Of a stretch of 64,000 nucleotides of DNA, positions 36,736 to 47,601 are shown in pieces (position 1 is the stretch's first letter; each line of letters opens with the position of its first letter). The DNA lies in the NCBI GenBank assembly GCA_009760855.2, contig WPIO01000032.1:1042501-1106500 (forward strand), written 5' to 3'. The notes beneath the pieces were generated by a model. That model was given only the letters and a program-made list of their open reading frames with translations, had not been told where the DNA came from and did no database searches. This stretch comes from Cristatella mucedo (Eukaryota > Bryozoa > Phylactolaemata > Cristatellidae). Position numbers and translations under genes: made by a program.

Positions 36736-38255
36736 TAACTAAGCTAGCGCATAGCTTGCCGATCCCCCTCTGCGACTGGCAGCGGCTATTGCGCACCCCT
36801 TCGTCTGCCGTCGTCTCGGCGACGAGACGACGGCAGACGCAGCAGAGGAGCAGCAGCAGCATGCGGCAAGGTCTGCGCGTCAGACCTCCATGCGTGCGAC
36901 GAAGTGACGGGGCGGCACGTCGCTCCGTTGCTCGGCAAGATAGAGGGATGAGCGGCCGAAAGGACAATGCAAGCTAGCCGCCCTCGGCGTGCCTTTCTCT
37001 GAGTCAGAGATCCGATGACGTCACAGACGGAGTTTTAATTTTAAAAGCGCCTACCTAAGGTTGGTGTTAGACGCACTGCCCAGCTCCGTCCGCCTCCGTG
37101 AGCTGCTTGATAGGAAGCGCAACGTTTGCAACTGGCTTGCTCTGGCTTTCATTACGTTCTCTTCTCAGACTGCTGTGCTCGCTGTGCTTCGGAACAAACG
37201 CGCGCACCTTGCGAAACGTTGCCGAACGGAACTGAATGCAGTAACAGGAAGTACTTCAGTAAACAGCCCTGACCAGGTCTGAAGTCTTGGAAAAATTTTC
37301 TTCGTGAGCTAGCCTATCTCTCAAAGAGCATCACTGTCCACCGCTTCAAAACATCTGTCCACCAACTGCGTGCTTCCGGGCGCTCGCTTTTACAGGTGCA
37401 ACACATTTTGGCTTAATCATTAACCTAATATATGTATCACCAAACATCGCAACGAGATATGCAGAGCTGCAGATAAAGGGATTTTTGTGCGCCGCCATTG
37501 GAAGTTGAACGCAAAGCCTCGGGAGCTACCGCGTAGATTCGCGCCCATCCGTTGCCGCTAACGTTACTTCGGTAGCCGACGGTTCGGCAGCAGAAATTCG
37601 GTCCGTTTGAATTTTTTGTCCACCGACATCACTCCCGCGACAGTTGTGCCCTCCGGTCTCTCTTTTCGACGGCCATCAGGCAGCGAGCGGGGACTTTTTT
37701 CTGGCGCCAGTACGCGTGTCAACTGTTCCTTACGCGGCGCATCTTGGTAAGAATTCTGTGACGCAGAGTTGCTCCCTTCTTTCCTCAAGACGTTTCACGA
37801 ACGAAAGCAACTGCGTGCGGCGTATCGACCGTTGACAGAACATCGCAGCTGGATCGCAACACACGCTGCGATCCTTCTTCCAAGCCTTTTACTGCGACAG
37901 CAGCATTGGCTCGGGCGTTTCGTTACCCTTTTCGATGCAGCGATTCAACGCACTCAAGGCACTTCCGCGCGTATTGGCTGCTGCTAGAGGATCTGACGCT
38001 GCATGCCCTTCCCCAGGTATTCAACATCGTATCGCTCGATATATTTTTAACTGTTCGACACGGGGTGCGCATGCACACCTCGGTATATGTAAGCACTGAG
38101 CGAGAATTTTTGCGCATACATAACGTGCATTCATTTACAATCCATGCGTGCGTTTGAACCCTGCCCGCCCCCTGAGGATGACAGAGCTGTAAAGGATTTT
38201 TCTACAGGGAATCATTATTTGAGCCGAAAAGAAATTAAATAGTTTTTTAAATATA
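36736..38255. other. No gene supported
   Basis: Contains a 17-bp palindrome (36802-36839), a possible weak LINE C-terminal relic (37040-37420) and a frame at about 37620-37747 that ends at a GTAAGA donor ('RVSTVPYAAHL' then the donor) but lacks a convincing acceptor or start. Nothing is called. Confidence 0.35.
36802..36839. repeat. 17-bp perfect inverted repeat, 4-nt loop
   Basis: Arms 'cgtctgccgtcgtctcg' (36802-36818) and 'cgagacgacggcagacg' (36823-36839). It lies about 100 bp right of array copy 2, so it may mark a transposon end or an unstable junction. Confidence 0.95.
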
Positions 38256-38273
38256 TAGAATTTATATATAGTA

Positions 38274-38305
<32 letters not shown>

Positions 38306-38345
38306 ATATATATATATAATATATAATATATAATAATAATATATA
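38256..38345. repeat. (AT)n tract
   Basis: TATATA runs with small interruptions, about 90 bp. Confidence 0.95.
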
Positions 38346-38389
38346 GAATATTTAAAATATAGAAATTATATAGTTTCCTTAAGAACGTC

Positions 38390-38640
38390 AGCACACCAAA
38401 GTCGACAAAAAGAAAGTGGGAAGCATAGCAGAGTCGGGAGAGCAGTTGAGGTAGTGAGTAGCATGGAAGCAGCAGCTCAGGACCGCTCGAAAAGAATGAG
38501 CCACAGTCGGCAGCAGGAGAGCAGTTGTCGTTGTGTAGGAATCGTGGAAGCGACTTCAACAGTCTAGGACCTGCAGAGCTAAATCTTCTGTCGCCAACGG
38601 TCTTTAAGCGCAGGAATAAGGGTGACCAAAACGTTTGAGA
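38390..38640 (-). mobile_element. LINE 3'-end relic
   Basis: Same block as 3985-4320, 46486-46760 and 50080-50330. The minus strand reads 'MKSLPRFLHNDNCSPAADCG', corresponding to the '...WNSLP...' end of a CR1/L2-type reverse transcriptase. Confidence 0.6.
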
Positions 38641-38716
38641 ACCGTGATTTTAATAATAATTTAATGAATTTAATGATTTAATACAAACACAACACACGAA
38701 TCTTTTCCTCAACCTT

Positions 38717-38762
38717 ATATTTCTTATACATATATATATATATATATATATATGTATAAGAA

Positions 38763-38792
<30 letters not shown>
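38717..38792. repeat. AT-rich palindrome
   Basis: 'atatttcttatacatatata' is mirrored by its reverse complement around a (TA)n centre, followed by another (TA)n run. The flanking 'tcaacc' and 'ggttg' extend the symmetry. Confidence 0.9.
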
Positions 38793-38793
<1 letters not shown>

Positions 38794-38969
38794 GTTGCTG
38801 AATCAGCTGACCTTTACTTTTACTTGCATTTTAACCAAATTCTAGCGTCAGAGGGCCATTTCATCGGAGCACGGTTGTGTCGGATGCCGCGCTGGGCCAA
38901 GCCCTGATTACCGACTACACGCTAAAGCATTTGCAAAGTGGCGGGAAGTTTTATTTTGGTACTTGTAGG

Positions 38970-39330
38970 TAGATAGTTAGTGCGAAGTGCTGAAATGTGC
39001 AATCAAATTTGCAAGCTTCACGCTGTCGATTTCTCGTGGATGTATGGTGAATTTTTGCGGATTACGGTATTTTCCCGGACTTTTGCAGTCTGCGTGCGTA
39101 CAAACCCGCCCATGTAATGGCGTAAAATTTCTCGGATAGACCCGAACACTGCTCGGTGGCCCAAACAATATTAAGCTAACAATACAATATTAAGTTGTAT
39201 ATAAAGTACGGGTTAAAATTGGAGCTTCTTGTAGCGGTAAAGTACGGCTAAAATAAGAGCATATATCAAACAATTTGCATATGGATTTCAGCCGGATTTT
39301 CCTTTAGTTTAGGTTATTCGTGGCACCCAA
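38970..39330. repeat. Relic of the ~180-bp array
   Basis: Contains the array grammar in decayed form: 'caatcaaatttgcaagcttc', 'gatttctcgtggatgtatgg', 'gcggattacggtattttccc' and 'aaaattggagcttc', with about two units recognisable. Confidence 0.6.
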
Positions 39331-40140
39331 GCGTCCCTGGGAAAGGGTGGATGCAACGGGTCTTACTCCAGCCTTTAGGCACTCGAACTTCATGACCCAT
39401 CATATCGTGGCGTCTGGTCTCTGGTCACGCGCCTGACGAATCTGCACCGCAGAAGCTGATGCAAGCGGTTAGCAGTCGCTAGTGCTCACCTGAGCTTTCT
39501 GCTTAAATTCGAAAGTCAGCAAAACTTGCGGCACTCAATCAATTTGGCCCTGGAGCCCTAGGCTTCAGCGATGCTTGAGATGTTGAAGTGACTTTTCGGG
39601 TCACCCGCGAAGCCATCTTCGGCACTCGGCGATCGCGGAGCCGCGTGCAGCCCAAGTCGTGGCATTCGGCCAAGTAACCCTTCCGAACATATTTAGTAAT
39701 TTTAATCCAGCTACGAACCTCGGGGCTCCAAGTATGCACGGTCTTCCAATTACAGAGGTCACGCTCATGAAGGACAAACAGGATCCCTTAAGCTTCGGCG
39801 TGCTGCACAGCTCCCTGACTGGCGACCGAAAAAAGGAAATGTGACAAGGTGCAAAATTCACTTGCATCGCAGTCACTAACGTGGGCGGGAAAAGTTATCC
39901 GTCAAGCTTCGTATTCAAACTATGCTCAAGAATAGAGTTTATAGTTTTAGCCTATTTATGTCTTTCGATTGGTTTTTAAACTTACTCTCTGTTATTTGCA
40001 GCGGTAGCTTGCTTCAAGGTTCCAGCAAAAAGAGAGAAACACCGTATGTATCGCTCTAAGCGCCACATCTCTCTGCCGCTCGGCTACGCTTGTCGACTCT
40101 ACACAGCTAGATTTCGACCCTTCTTGTTGCGTTACCATCT
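39331..40140. other. No gene supported
   Basis: A frame at 39601-39876 (minus) and one at 39659-39844 (plus) overlap and exclude each other, and neither has a motif. Nothing else seen. Confidence 0.35.
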
Positions 40141-40146
40141 GTGACG

Positions 40147-40191
40147 AAGAGAGAGGGAGAGAGGGAGAGAGAGAGAGAGAGAGGGAGAGAG
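40147..40191. repeat. (GA)n microsatellite
   Basis: GAGAGAGGGAGAGAG-type run of about 45 bp. Confidence 0.95.
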
Positions 40192-40539
40192 TAAGCATGC
40201 ATTTCTATGCGTTTCTACATAAATATAGATGCGCATATACACGTGCATACCTATGTGGACATGCAGCTACGAATTTATATACTAAAACTGCCACCCAGCG
40301 AACCGGCCAAACTGTATGAACAGGCAGGTGGTGGATGCATATTGATGCCCCGCTGCCAGTGAGTGCCGCTGGGTCTCTTGCTGAGTGGAAAGCAATGCCC
40401 TCGTGCTTCAGAGTTCAAAAACTGAATCGTAGCGGAACGAACGTAATCATAGCAGACTGAGATGAGAGCGAAGCGTGAAGGGATGAGTGACCAATGTCGC
40501 CCGACTCTCCGCCGTCCGTCCCGACGCTGCAGGCCACCT

Positions 40540-40800
40540 CCTGCGCTTCCCAAGCTTGAAACTCGCTCCGGATTGACTTAGTGCGACATATCCTGACTGG
40601 ACAAGACTTAAACAGCACGAACGTATGCACTTTTTTTCACAGAACTTTCTGGCTCTTTTTGAATTGCACTGTATGAGCTTTCGCTAGCTGACCCTGAGCA
40701 TGCTACCACTAGCTTCATAGATGGGCTTCGTTTACACCTTGAGTAAAGTGCCAAGAAAGAGATTTAGTTCTCTCAGGACGCTGTGCAAATATATTATCAT
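40540..40800 (+). mobile_element. LINE 3'-end relic with tail
   Basis: A diverged coding end ('cccaagcttgaaactcgctc' at 40548 resembles the 'PK-WNSL' region of other copies), then 'ctgaccctgagcatgctacc' and 'aagaaagagatttagttctctcaggacgct', ending in ATTATCATTAG. Confidence 0.65.
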
Positions 40801-40809
40801 TAGTACGAT

Positions 40810-41110
40810 TAAATTTAATTTTGACTTGCTATTTTAATGTCAATTCTTGAAAGCTTTCTTCCGAATTATTTGCCAAATCTCCTTCGAGTTTGACCGGCTC
40901 AAATCTGGTCTAAAAACGTGTAGCCAAATTTTCGAGCTTGTCATTGAAGCTGCATGTACACATTTCAGTCTTTGCGACCGTATCTTGATTAGTGATATGT
41001 GTGTCAATATTAATAATAAAAATATTGCCCCAAAAAAGACTTACAATATTCTCTGGGCACCTTGCATCTCTATCGAAAAATATGCGCGTCCATCAGTCAA
41101 TGATAGCGTG
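40810..41110. other. No gene seen
   Basis: AT-rich sequence with one open plus-strand frame (from 40847) that runs into the 12-bp minisatellite. No motif. Confidence 0.4.
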
Positions 41111-41239
41111 CGCATACAGGAGCACATACAGGAGCGCATACAAAGCGCATACAGGAGCACATCCAGGAGCGCATACAGGAGCACATACAGGAGCGCATAC
41201 AGGAGCACATACAGGAGCGCATACAGGAGCGCATACAGG
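41111..41239. repeat. 12-bp minisatellite, ~11 units
   Basis: 'cgcatacaggag' and 'cacatacaggag' alternate, making a 24-bp higher unit. Because 12 is a multiple of three, all frames stay open and give HTGA-type peptide repeats on the plus strand; these are not taken as a protein. A short (AAATAAAAA/GCACAA) repeat follows at about 41260-41320. Confidence 0.95.
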
Positions 41240-41329
41240 TTTCCAGCAAATAAATAAAAATTCACGCACAAATAAAAATGCACAAAAGCACAAATGCACA
41301 AAAGCACAAATAAAAACTCATGCTGACTG

Positions 41330-42835
41330 AGCAAATACTTTGAGGAACGAATAGATTCAAATACTTTCATAGGTTTCGAAGCCAAGCTAGTAAATGTTGA
41401 GAAATTAAACGAGAGTAGTACGACCCGAGCTTTAGGAGCATCGGAACTAAAGTCTCCAAATGTGTTTGAGATTCATTACAGATATAGCCGCTATACTCAG
41501 AGAAAGGCGAGCAAGTGGTATTAAGAAAAGCCCGGATTAAGAAATATCTCAGATAGATAAATCGGAGCTATAAAATGAAGGGACATACATGTCAGTGACA
41601 TAACCTAGTAGACGATACGTTTCATGATGCGTGCCAGTGGCAGATCAATAAGAAGTGTTGTGACGAGGCATTTGCAACGCTCACGCTAGACCTGCATGTC
41701 TGCAAGGTTCTAGATCTAACTTTGCGCGTCTTAAATAGTTTGCATGCGCCGAAAGACCTGCAAGTATAGACTTACGTACGTCTAAACGGTATGCTACGCA
41801 TTTGCGAGGACCAGCCTGGCTGGCTGCCGCGTCGTCATCTATGTGGGCTACAGCTGTTGTATCGTCACGTTGCTGAAAGTAGCAAGACACTGCTTGAAAT
41901 ATAAAACAAAATGTTAAAAAAACTATGATCCTCCATCCAGTAATTCGACTTCTAGAACGCGAAAAAAACACTCCCTATTGTCGCGCGTAGTCCTCGCAGC
42001 TCTATAGCGAGGCTTCGCGATCGGTGCTCGCCGGAGCTGCAAAGCAGGTCCACCGCCGCCGCCGTCGAGCCGGCGTCACCGCCGACGGCGGTGCTATACG
42101 GTTCTGCATTTTCAAATCGCTGTACACGGAAGACCGGAGCTCATTAGAAAGGCTGCTACTGCGCAGATGTCAAGATTATTGAACGCGAATAAAGCCGAGA
42201 TAGGAGGCCATGCACGCTCCGCCTCTTCGACAGCAAGCACAATCCTTCCGTTGCTCCTCCGCGCAGCCGCAGCTGGTCTGCGCCGCCGCCGCCGCGGCCC
42301 GCTCCTCTGCCCCGCGCTGACGCCGCCCGCTCCTCTGCTTCCTCCGCCGCTTTTCTGCCCTGCTGCCGAAGTCGCTTCTCGCACTCTCTTTTCTGTTTAC
42401 GCCAGTCCCGTTTTCTGCCTTTCTACTGCAATACGCTGCTGCGTCGTGCTTGCTCACACTCCTCGCGGCCATTCATTCCAACAATCGCGGTGAGCGCTTT
42501 TTTGTTCAGCGCCAAACTTGTCTCGAACGTGCAAACAGCTCAAGAGTTTGTTTTTCTGGTAGTACGCATCAAATGAATGATTTAATTTTACGCGCGTCAA
42601 TTGATTTAGCGACTTCCGGAAGTTCACTGACGGCGGAGCATGCATGTGCGCGCATGACGAACGTCTAGCGAGCTCTGTGCGTGCGTGTGTAGTAAATATG
42701 CGTTCGTTCATTTGAAAGCCTCTCGCCAGTGGCCCGCGCCGCCGGGCACCATTCGCAACAGAGCTGCGAAGAACACCCCGAACAGGAGAACGCGTCCGTA
42801 GACGACAAAGCGAGCGTCGAGTGGTATTCAAACAA
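41330..42835. other. Unique sequence entering a CpG-rich island
   Basis: No homologous frame. From about 42000 the sequence becomes CpG-dense and continues so to 45650. A GTGAGC donor-like word at about 42490 lacks an identifiable exon. Confidence 0.35.
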
Positions 42836-42842
42836 TTGTGGT

Positions 42843-42848
42843 TTTATT
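42843..42848 (-). terminator. Poly(A) signal AATAAA
   Basis: On the minus strand 'gtaaaataaaaccac' lies about 170 bp after the stop codon at 43018-43020. It is a canonical hexamer in the right place for the surface-protein gene. Confidence 0.6.
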
Positions 42849-43017
42849 TTACAATCAATTCAAAGCCATGCATCACGATCGCGGAGATAGGCGCGGGCCG
42901 CCTTGTAAGAAGCCGCCTCGAGCGGAAAGACGCCGCCGCCGTGCGTTTGCGCCACGACTTTCGACTCGTGAGCAGCAAGTGAGACCGGGGAAAAACTTCG
43001 CAGCTTCCGGGGCGCCA

Positions 43018-43301
43018 TCAGGCACTCAGCGCAACCAACGCGACGAAGAGAGGCAGTGCGTAGGCCAGAGGTGAGACGAATCCCGAAACAGCCGGGCTTT
43101 GCGACTTCGCAGTCGAACTGCCCGCCGCGGTAGCCGTCGTCGATCCAGTTGCGGCCGCGACCGTGGAGCCGCCTCCGGTCACTGCGGTGGTTCTGCTGCC
43201 AGTCGTGGTGGGGTTGGCGGTCGTTGCGGCGGTAGTGGTGGTCGCTGCGACGGGAGTGGTGGTCGCATCGGTGGAGGCATCGCCGCAGCAGTTTTGAACG
43301 A
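43018..43301 (-). CDS. Terminal exon of a Thr-rich, probably GPI-anchored surface protein
   Basis: A pyrimidine-rich acceptor, 'cgttttgcgtttcag', precedes an open reading of 93 codons to TGA at 43018. It starts VQNCCGDAST, runs through a mucin-like stalk of Thr, Ala, Ser and Gly (for example 'TTTTAATTANPTTTGSRTT'), and ends in a small-residue site followed by 'FVSPLAYALPLFVALVALSA'. A Ser/Gly site plus a C-terminal hydrophobic tail with no cytoplasmic residues is the GPI-anchor signal layout; a tail-anchored single-pass protein is the alternative. The paired Cys at the exon start suggest the end of a disulfide-rich ectodomain (Ly6-like folds end in CC, but the usual final C-N is absent). A poly(A) signal follows. 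Upstream exons, to the right, were not found. Confidence 0.6.
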
Positions 43302-43303
43302 CT

Positions 43304-44705
43304 GAAACGCAAAACGAGGGCGTGCCATCGACGACCGCTCAAGCCCGGCCGCCGGCGGCGGATCGCTCGGTCAGCTGGGCAGCAGGCGCTGCTGCTGCTG
43401 CTGAGATTTCTCGAGCTCGGTTGAAACCGGTTTGCAGTTGGAACGACAGTTTGCAGTTTGGCTCGCCGAATGCGCCAGCTGCTCTGCGACGACAGGAAAA
43501 CCGGCGCAACCCAGAGCGGATTCAGTTAGCGCTCGCAGCCCGTCCCGCCCGCTCTATCTCGGCCGTCGATTTTTTCCTGCCGTCCGTCGCCCCCGAGCTA
43601 GCCGCCCTTCTAGAATTGCCGGAGCACCAATTCTTCGCCCGACCGCTGAGAGAGCTTTCGAGGGGCGGGGGGCGCGGCTTGGAGAGCGCGGCCTGCCGAC
43701 CGGTCGACTCCGCCGGTGGCTGGCTGCGCTCTCAGCGACGACGGCGGCTATTCGTCCGCGAGGTCGTCGCAGGGCGCGGGAGCGTACTCCAAGCTGAGAG
43801 AACGCTGAGAGCGCGAGAGCAGATTGGTACGCGAACAGCGGTCGCGGATGTATGGCGGCCTTTATTCAGCCGCCGCTCCCGCTGACCATCGCCGCCGGCT
43901 ACGACGCCGCGCCAGAGCGGAGCGAAGAAAATGGCGGGTCGACGCGGCGCGTTCCTTTGTCCCGCAGAGAAGCGGCGATTGCACAATCGATTTGCGTCGC
44001 TCTTCATTAACCCTGGCAACAACCGTCAAGCGCTGCACATCGCCATTTGTCTCCTGCAGTCGGGCCATAATGATTTCTTGCCCGAGAAATGGAATCTCCG
44101 GTCTAGCGACAGTTTAATTCTCGCATGACATTGCAGTTCAGATGCTTCACTTTGCGCCCTTCCCACATGCTTGACTCGCTCTGTTACGCTGCAAATTAAT
44201 TTAGTTTAGCGAAGTTTTCCCCTCTGATCATGCACTGTCTTCTCCTGTGTACCTCTGTGCAGAAAGCTCCGAGGCGTTCTTGCGTTGCGCCGGCTTCGCT
44301 TTTCTATCCGAGCATGGGCCTGCATCTTCCGCAATCGGCTTCAACTCGCGATCTTTAACCCAGCGGTGCAGCGGCATAGCACGACTCAGTTCTCGCGAGA
44401 CGCGCCTGGCTACTGCAGGCGCAGCTACAATGCTCGCGTCGTCGTGGCTTCGCTTTGCTCGCAGTGAGACCTGGCCGTGGCGGCGGTGAAGGCGACGGCG
44501 ACGGACGCGGTGAGCCGCCTCGAGACTGCCGATGTGCCAGGTATCGCAGCGCGATCTGACGCAGGCGGACTTTGCGTTCAGAGCCGATGAAGCTACGCAG
44601 TAGAGAGAGCGAGAGACAGACAGACAGACACAGAGAGAGAGATAGAGAGAGACAGACAGACAGACACAGAGAGAGATAGAGAGAGACAGAGACAGACAGA
44701 GAGAC

Positions 44706-44758
<53 letters not shown>

Positions 44759-45600
44759 ACGCGCACTCGCCGGACGCTCGCTGCGGTCGATGCTCCCTGT
44801 CCCACAAGCTGTCACATACACGCAGATCAACGCCACTCGCGCTGGCTCCGCGGCGAGATGCCGAGCAGATTGCGCGTGGGCGACGCTTCGCACTCACTCG
44901 CGCTCGAGCGTGCGCACCGCGACGGTCCAGCAGCTGGGATTCAACGTCGTCGCAGGGAGAACCTCCCGCGCTGCGACGCGACATTACCTGCCAAGAGGAG
45001 GAGCGCCAGCAGGCAGAGCTTTGCGTCGGGAGCTGACATGCTTAGCGGCTCTCCGTCGATGGCAGAAACTCTTCGGCAAAGGCGGCAGGAGCTCGAAGGT
45101 TCGAGGAGGAGGAGGAGCTGCGAGATCCGTGCGGCGCGCGCGCTTCCCGCAGACGAAGCCGATCCCCGAATCGCTCGCCGACTAGCTGGCCTTTTCCCTA
45201 TAAATCAAACTGCTCGTTGTCGCCGTCGCGTCGCCAGGCTACGTAAAAACAAATTGCCGCTTCAGCTTTTGTGTCACGTTCGCTATTGTGCGCTTCGCGG
45301 CCGCGGCGCATTGATCGCCTTTCACTAGACATTAGTGCGAAACTCGGCACCTAGGTAACGGCCGCCAAGCTCGATTCTCCCGCCCGCCCCGCCCCTCCCG
45401 GGCAGTCTCGAGGCTCCTCGCTCTGCCCGCTTCGCCGCCGCCGCCGCTGCTGGCGCCAGCTGACGAAGCTTTCGAACGAGACGCACACACGCGCGGTGCC
45501 AAAAGTCGGCTTCTTTCTGAAATTTTTGATTTCCCGATAGCCCGCAGAGCGACGAGCGTCCTAGCAGCCGAGTTCGTACGCCATCCGCGATAGGAGCCGA
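43304..45600. promoter_or_regulatory. CpG-rich island
   Basis: CpG-dense throughout, with GC-box-like 'gaggggcggggggcg' near 43660 and a long (GACA)/(GA)n tract inside. It ends next to the ATG exon at 45605, so it may serve as that gene's promoter region. Long frames on both strands are composition effects. Confidence 0.4.
44602..44757. repeat. (GA)n/(GACA)n microsatellite
   Basis: About 155 bp of GAGA, GACAGACA and GATAGAGA units inside the CpG-rich island. It produces the Leu/Ser-rich pseudo-ORFs on the minus strand. Confidence 0.97.
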
Positions 45601-45604
45601 GGCG

Positions 45605-45661
45605 ATGGGCAATCGAACGTCCGCTCAGGGCAAGCGGCACCTCGAAGCCTCTACTCGGCGG
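45605..45661 (+). CDS. Candidate ATG exon with N-myristoylation signal
   Basis: ATG in a good context (gaggcgATGGG) at the edge of the CpG-rich island opens 19 codons, starting MGNRTSAQGKRHLEASTRR, to a GTAGGG donor at 45662 (phase 0). Met-Gly with Ser at position 6 is the N-myristoyltransferase consensus seen in membrane-tethered cytoplasmic proteins. The reading stays open past the donor to about position 45758, so an unspliced 51-codon ORF is also possible. The gene is not identified. The next exon candidate (45992-46043) is in a different phase for its better-looking reading, so linkage is unproven. Confidence 0.3.
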
Positions 45662-45991
45662 GTAGGGTCGGCCGGGTGGCTTAGTCTTGCGACACGGCTC
45701 TCACTATTCCTACTATCGGTCGTCTCGGGCAGGTCAAGATTGGGCACCGGCTTGGCTTAAACCTGGCTAGGCCAGTACGTGCAAGTTCTTTGCTGGCCGA
45801 GATTTCCCCACGGCGTCAGTCGTCAGCTGGTCAGGTGAACAAGCCTCGACCAACTCATACGTTAGTCAACGGATGAAGTGTCGAGTGGTTAATAAATCTC
45901 CTCGAAGCAACTGTAAGGATAATAATGAGCTCTGTGTTGACTGCTTTAGACTAATTATTGTACCACCTAAAATGCGCCGTCAATCTTTCAG

Positions 45992-46043
45992 GTTCTGCCT
46001 GGTTCCGGGATGTGTCGACTTCGCTCGAGTATTTTCATGACTC
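45992..46043 (+). CDS. Candidate 52-nt internal exon
   Basis: Flanked by a strong acceptor (aatctttcag) and a consensus donor (GTAAGTGAT). The most protein-like reading uses two leading bases, then SAWFRDVSTSLEYFHD, then two trailing bases. A second reading (VLPGSGMCRLRSSIFMT) is also open. Splice sites this good on both sides of an open 52-nt segment are uncommon by chance, but no family is recognised and neighbouring exons are not established. Confidence 0.4.
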
Positions 46044-46480
46044 GTAAGTGATATTTAAAGATTATATCAATAATAATCACATTAATAAGACATGTGTCCA
46101 GCGCTCTCGGAGAGCTAAATACCTTTCTATATACTTAGCATATGCTGTTTACAGAGGTGTACCCTCTCGCGACACCTCTTAATTATGTCCGAATTCGTTA
46201 TGCCCGGCGCGAGTGTAATAGGCACTTGTTACCGAAAAGTTTCTATCTGTCTTCCACGGCAAATCTCTCGATTACGCTGCGACTATGGGGGCATTGCTTT
46301 AAGGCTAGAATTCCCTGCCGATGCCATCTATTTGAGGGGTCGTCTTCATGTACATGGGGTTACATCATTCCGCCTCTGCTGAGTCAGCTCTGCAGAATTT
46401 CTCGCCTAACAGCCCATTTACTCGCTTGCTTCTTGGAAATAATGAGTCGGATTTGCAAATCCTCTCACCTTAGAACTCCG
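46044..46480. other. Probable intron or intergenic, no homology
   Basis: An open frame on the plus strand (46142-46558) runs into the antisense of a LINE relic and has no motif. Confidence 0.35.
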
Positions 46481-46485
46481 TCTCT

Positions 46486-47601
46486 TCAGTACTTCATCAC
46501 ACCCAAACAAGAGAAAGTGACAAGTATAGCTAAGTCAGACGTGCGGTTGACGAAGTGAGTAGGTTGGAAGATGCACCTCAGGACAGCGGGGAAGGATTCG
46601 CCACAGCCGGCAAGCAGAACAATATACGTCATAGCATAAGAATTGATTGTGGAAGCGACTGATTGTGGAATTGTGGAAGCGAGTTCCATAGTCTGACGCA
46701 TGCAGAGCAAAACCTTCAGCTGCCAGCGTTCTTTAAGAGTAGGGAGTTGAGCAGCTAATTTACTGTCCAAACAGAACCCGAGGGCATGAGATGGCTGAAG
46801 CTGGCGCAGCAGTTCAGCTCACGCTGAAGGAGAGCCCAGCCAGGACTAGCCTTAGAGGTCAGAGTGAAAACTTTGCTTTATATCCGTTGATCGACAGCGA
46901 GCCTTTGCAGCTCCTCCAGCAAATGGTGGCACATGGCTGAACCTCTGGGATTTGTTGACTAGCCTTCCAGCCATATTCATCATGAGCTGCAGAAGCTTGA
47001 CAGATTTACTTTTTGCCCAGCCAAAATGAAATAGCAGTAGTCCAGCCAAGACAGAACCGAGGGGAGCTGGTTAGACCTATAACAAGTAGCCACGGTAGTA
47101 GACGGGTCTCTAAGCTTAGACTGGTATCGTCGAACTTTATGACTAGCTGCGGAAGCAGCCTTTTTAACGAAGCTTTCAAATGTTAAGCCGCTATCAAAGA
47201 GGATACCGAAATTGCGATATGCATGATAACGGTCACTTTAGAGCATCACCGATTACAAGAGAAAAGTCCCTTAGTCGCAAAAAAAGCCGTATGCTTTGGG
47301 TGTCCCAAGAGGAGGATTCTGGTTTACTGATGTTTAGTTTGAGGAAATTTGCCGACATCCAGGATCGACTGTCTGCAGCGAAGCTATTCGGTTTATCGGT
47401 CGCTGCAGCCGATTCCGATGGTTTAACTGACAAATACAGCTTGGTATCATTACCATGGAAATGATAGCCTATCACATGTGCCCGAATCACTTTTCCCAGA
47501 GGCTCAATGCAAATGGAGAAAACCAAAGGACTGAGAATAAACCCTCGTGGACCTCTACCAGTGTCCGGTCTGCTGAATGAGACACAACAACCACACAGCA
47601 C
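46486..47601 (-). mobile_element. CR1/L2-type LINE, reverse transcriptase to 3' end
   Basis: The minus-strand ORF at 47233-47601 has 'FILSPLVFSICIEPLGKVIR' followed by 'YHFHGNDTKLYLSVKP', the palm region of a LINE reverse transcriptase. The catalytic box, normally [YF]-A-D-D, reads H-G-N-D, so it is inactive. The frame continues with 'RSWMSANFLKLNISK', then with breaks 'FDSGLTFESFVKKAASAAS', 'SWLDYC' and 'EELQRLAVDQRI' to the end near 46490. The most complete copy of this LINE relic type in the window. Confidence 0.85.

Noticed and set aside
37620-37747. Possible plus-strand exon ending at a GTAAGA donor
   Set aside because: The frame opens after a stop without a usable acceptor or ATG; probably chance.
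41041-41385. Cys/Ala/Pro repeat protein on the minus strand
   Set aside because: A direct translation of the 12-bp minisatellite, which is open in all frames.
44228-44984. Long minus-strand ORFs rich in Leu and Ser
   Set aside because: Produced by the (GA)n/(GACA)n microsatellite read on the opposite strand.
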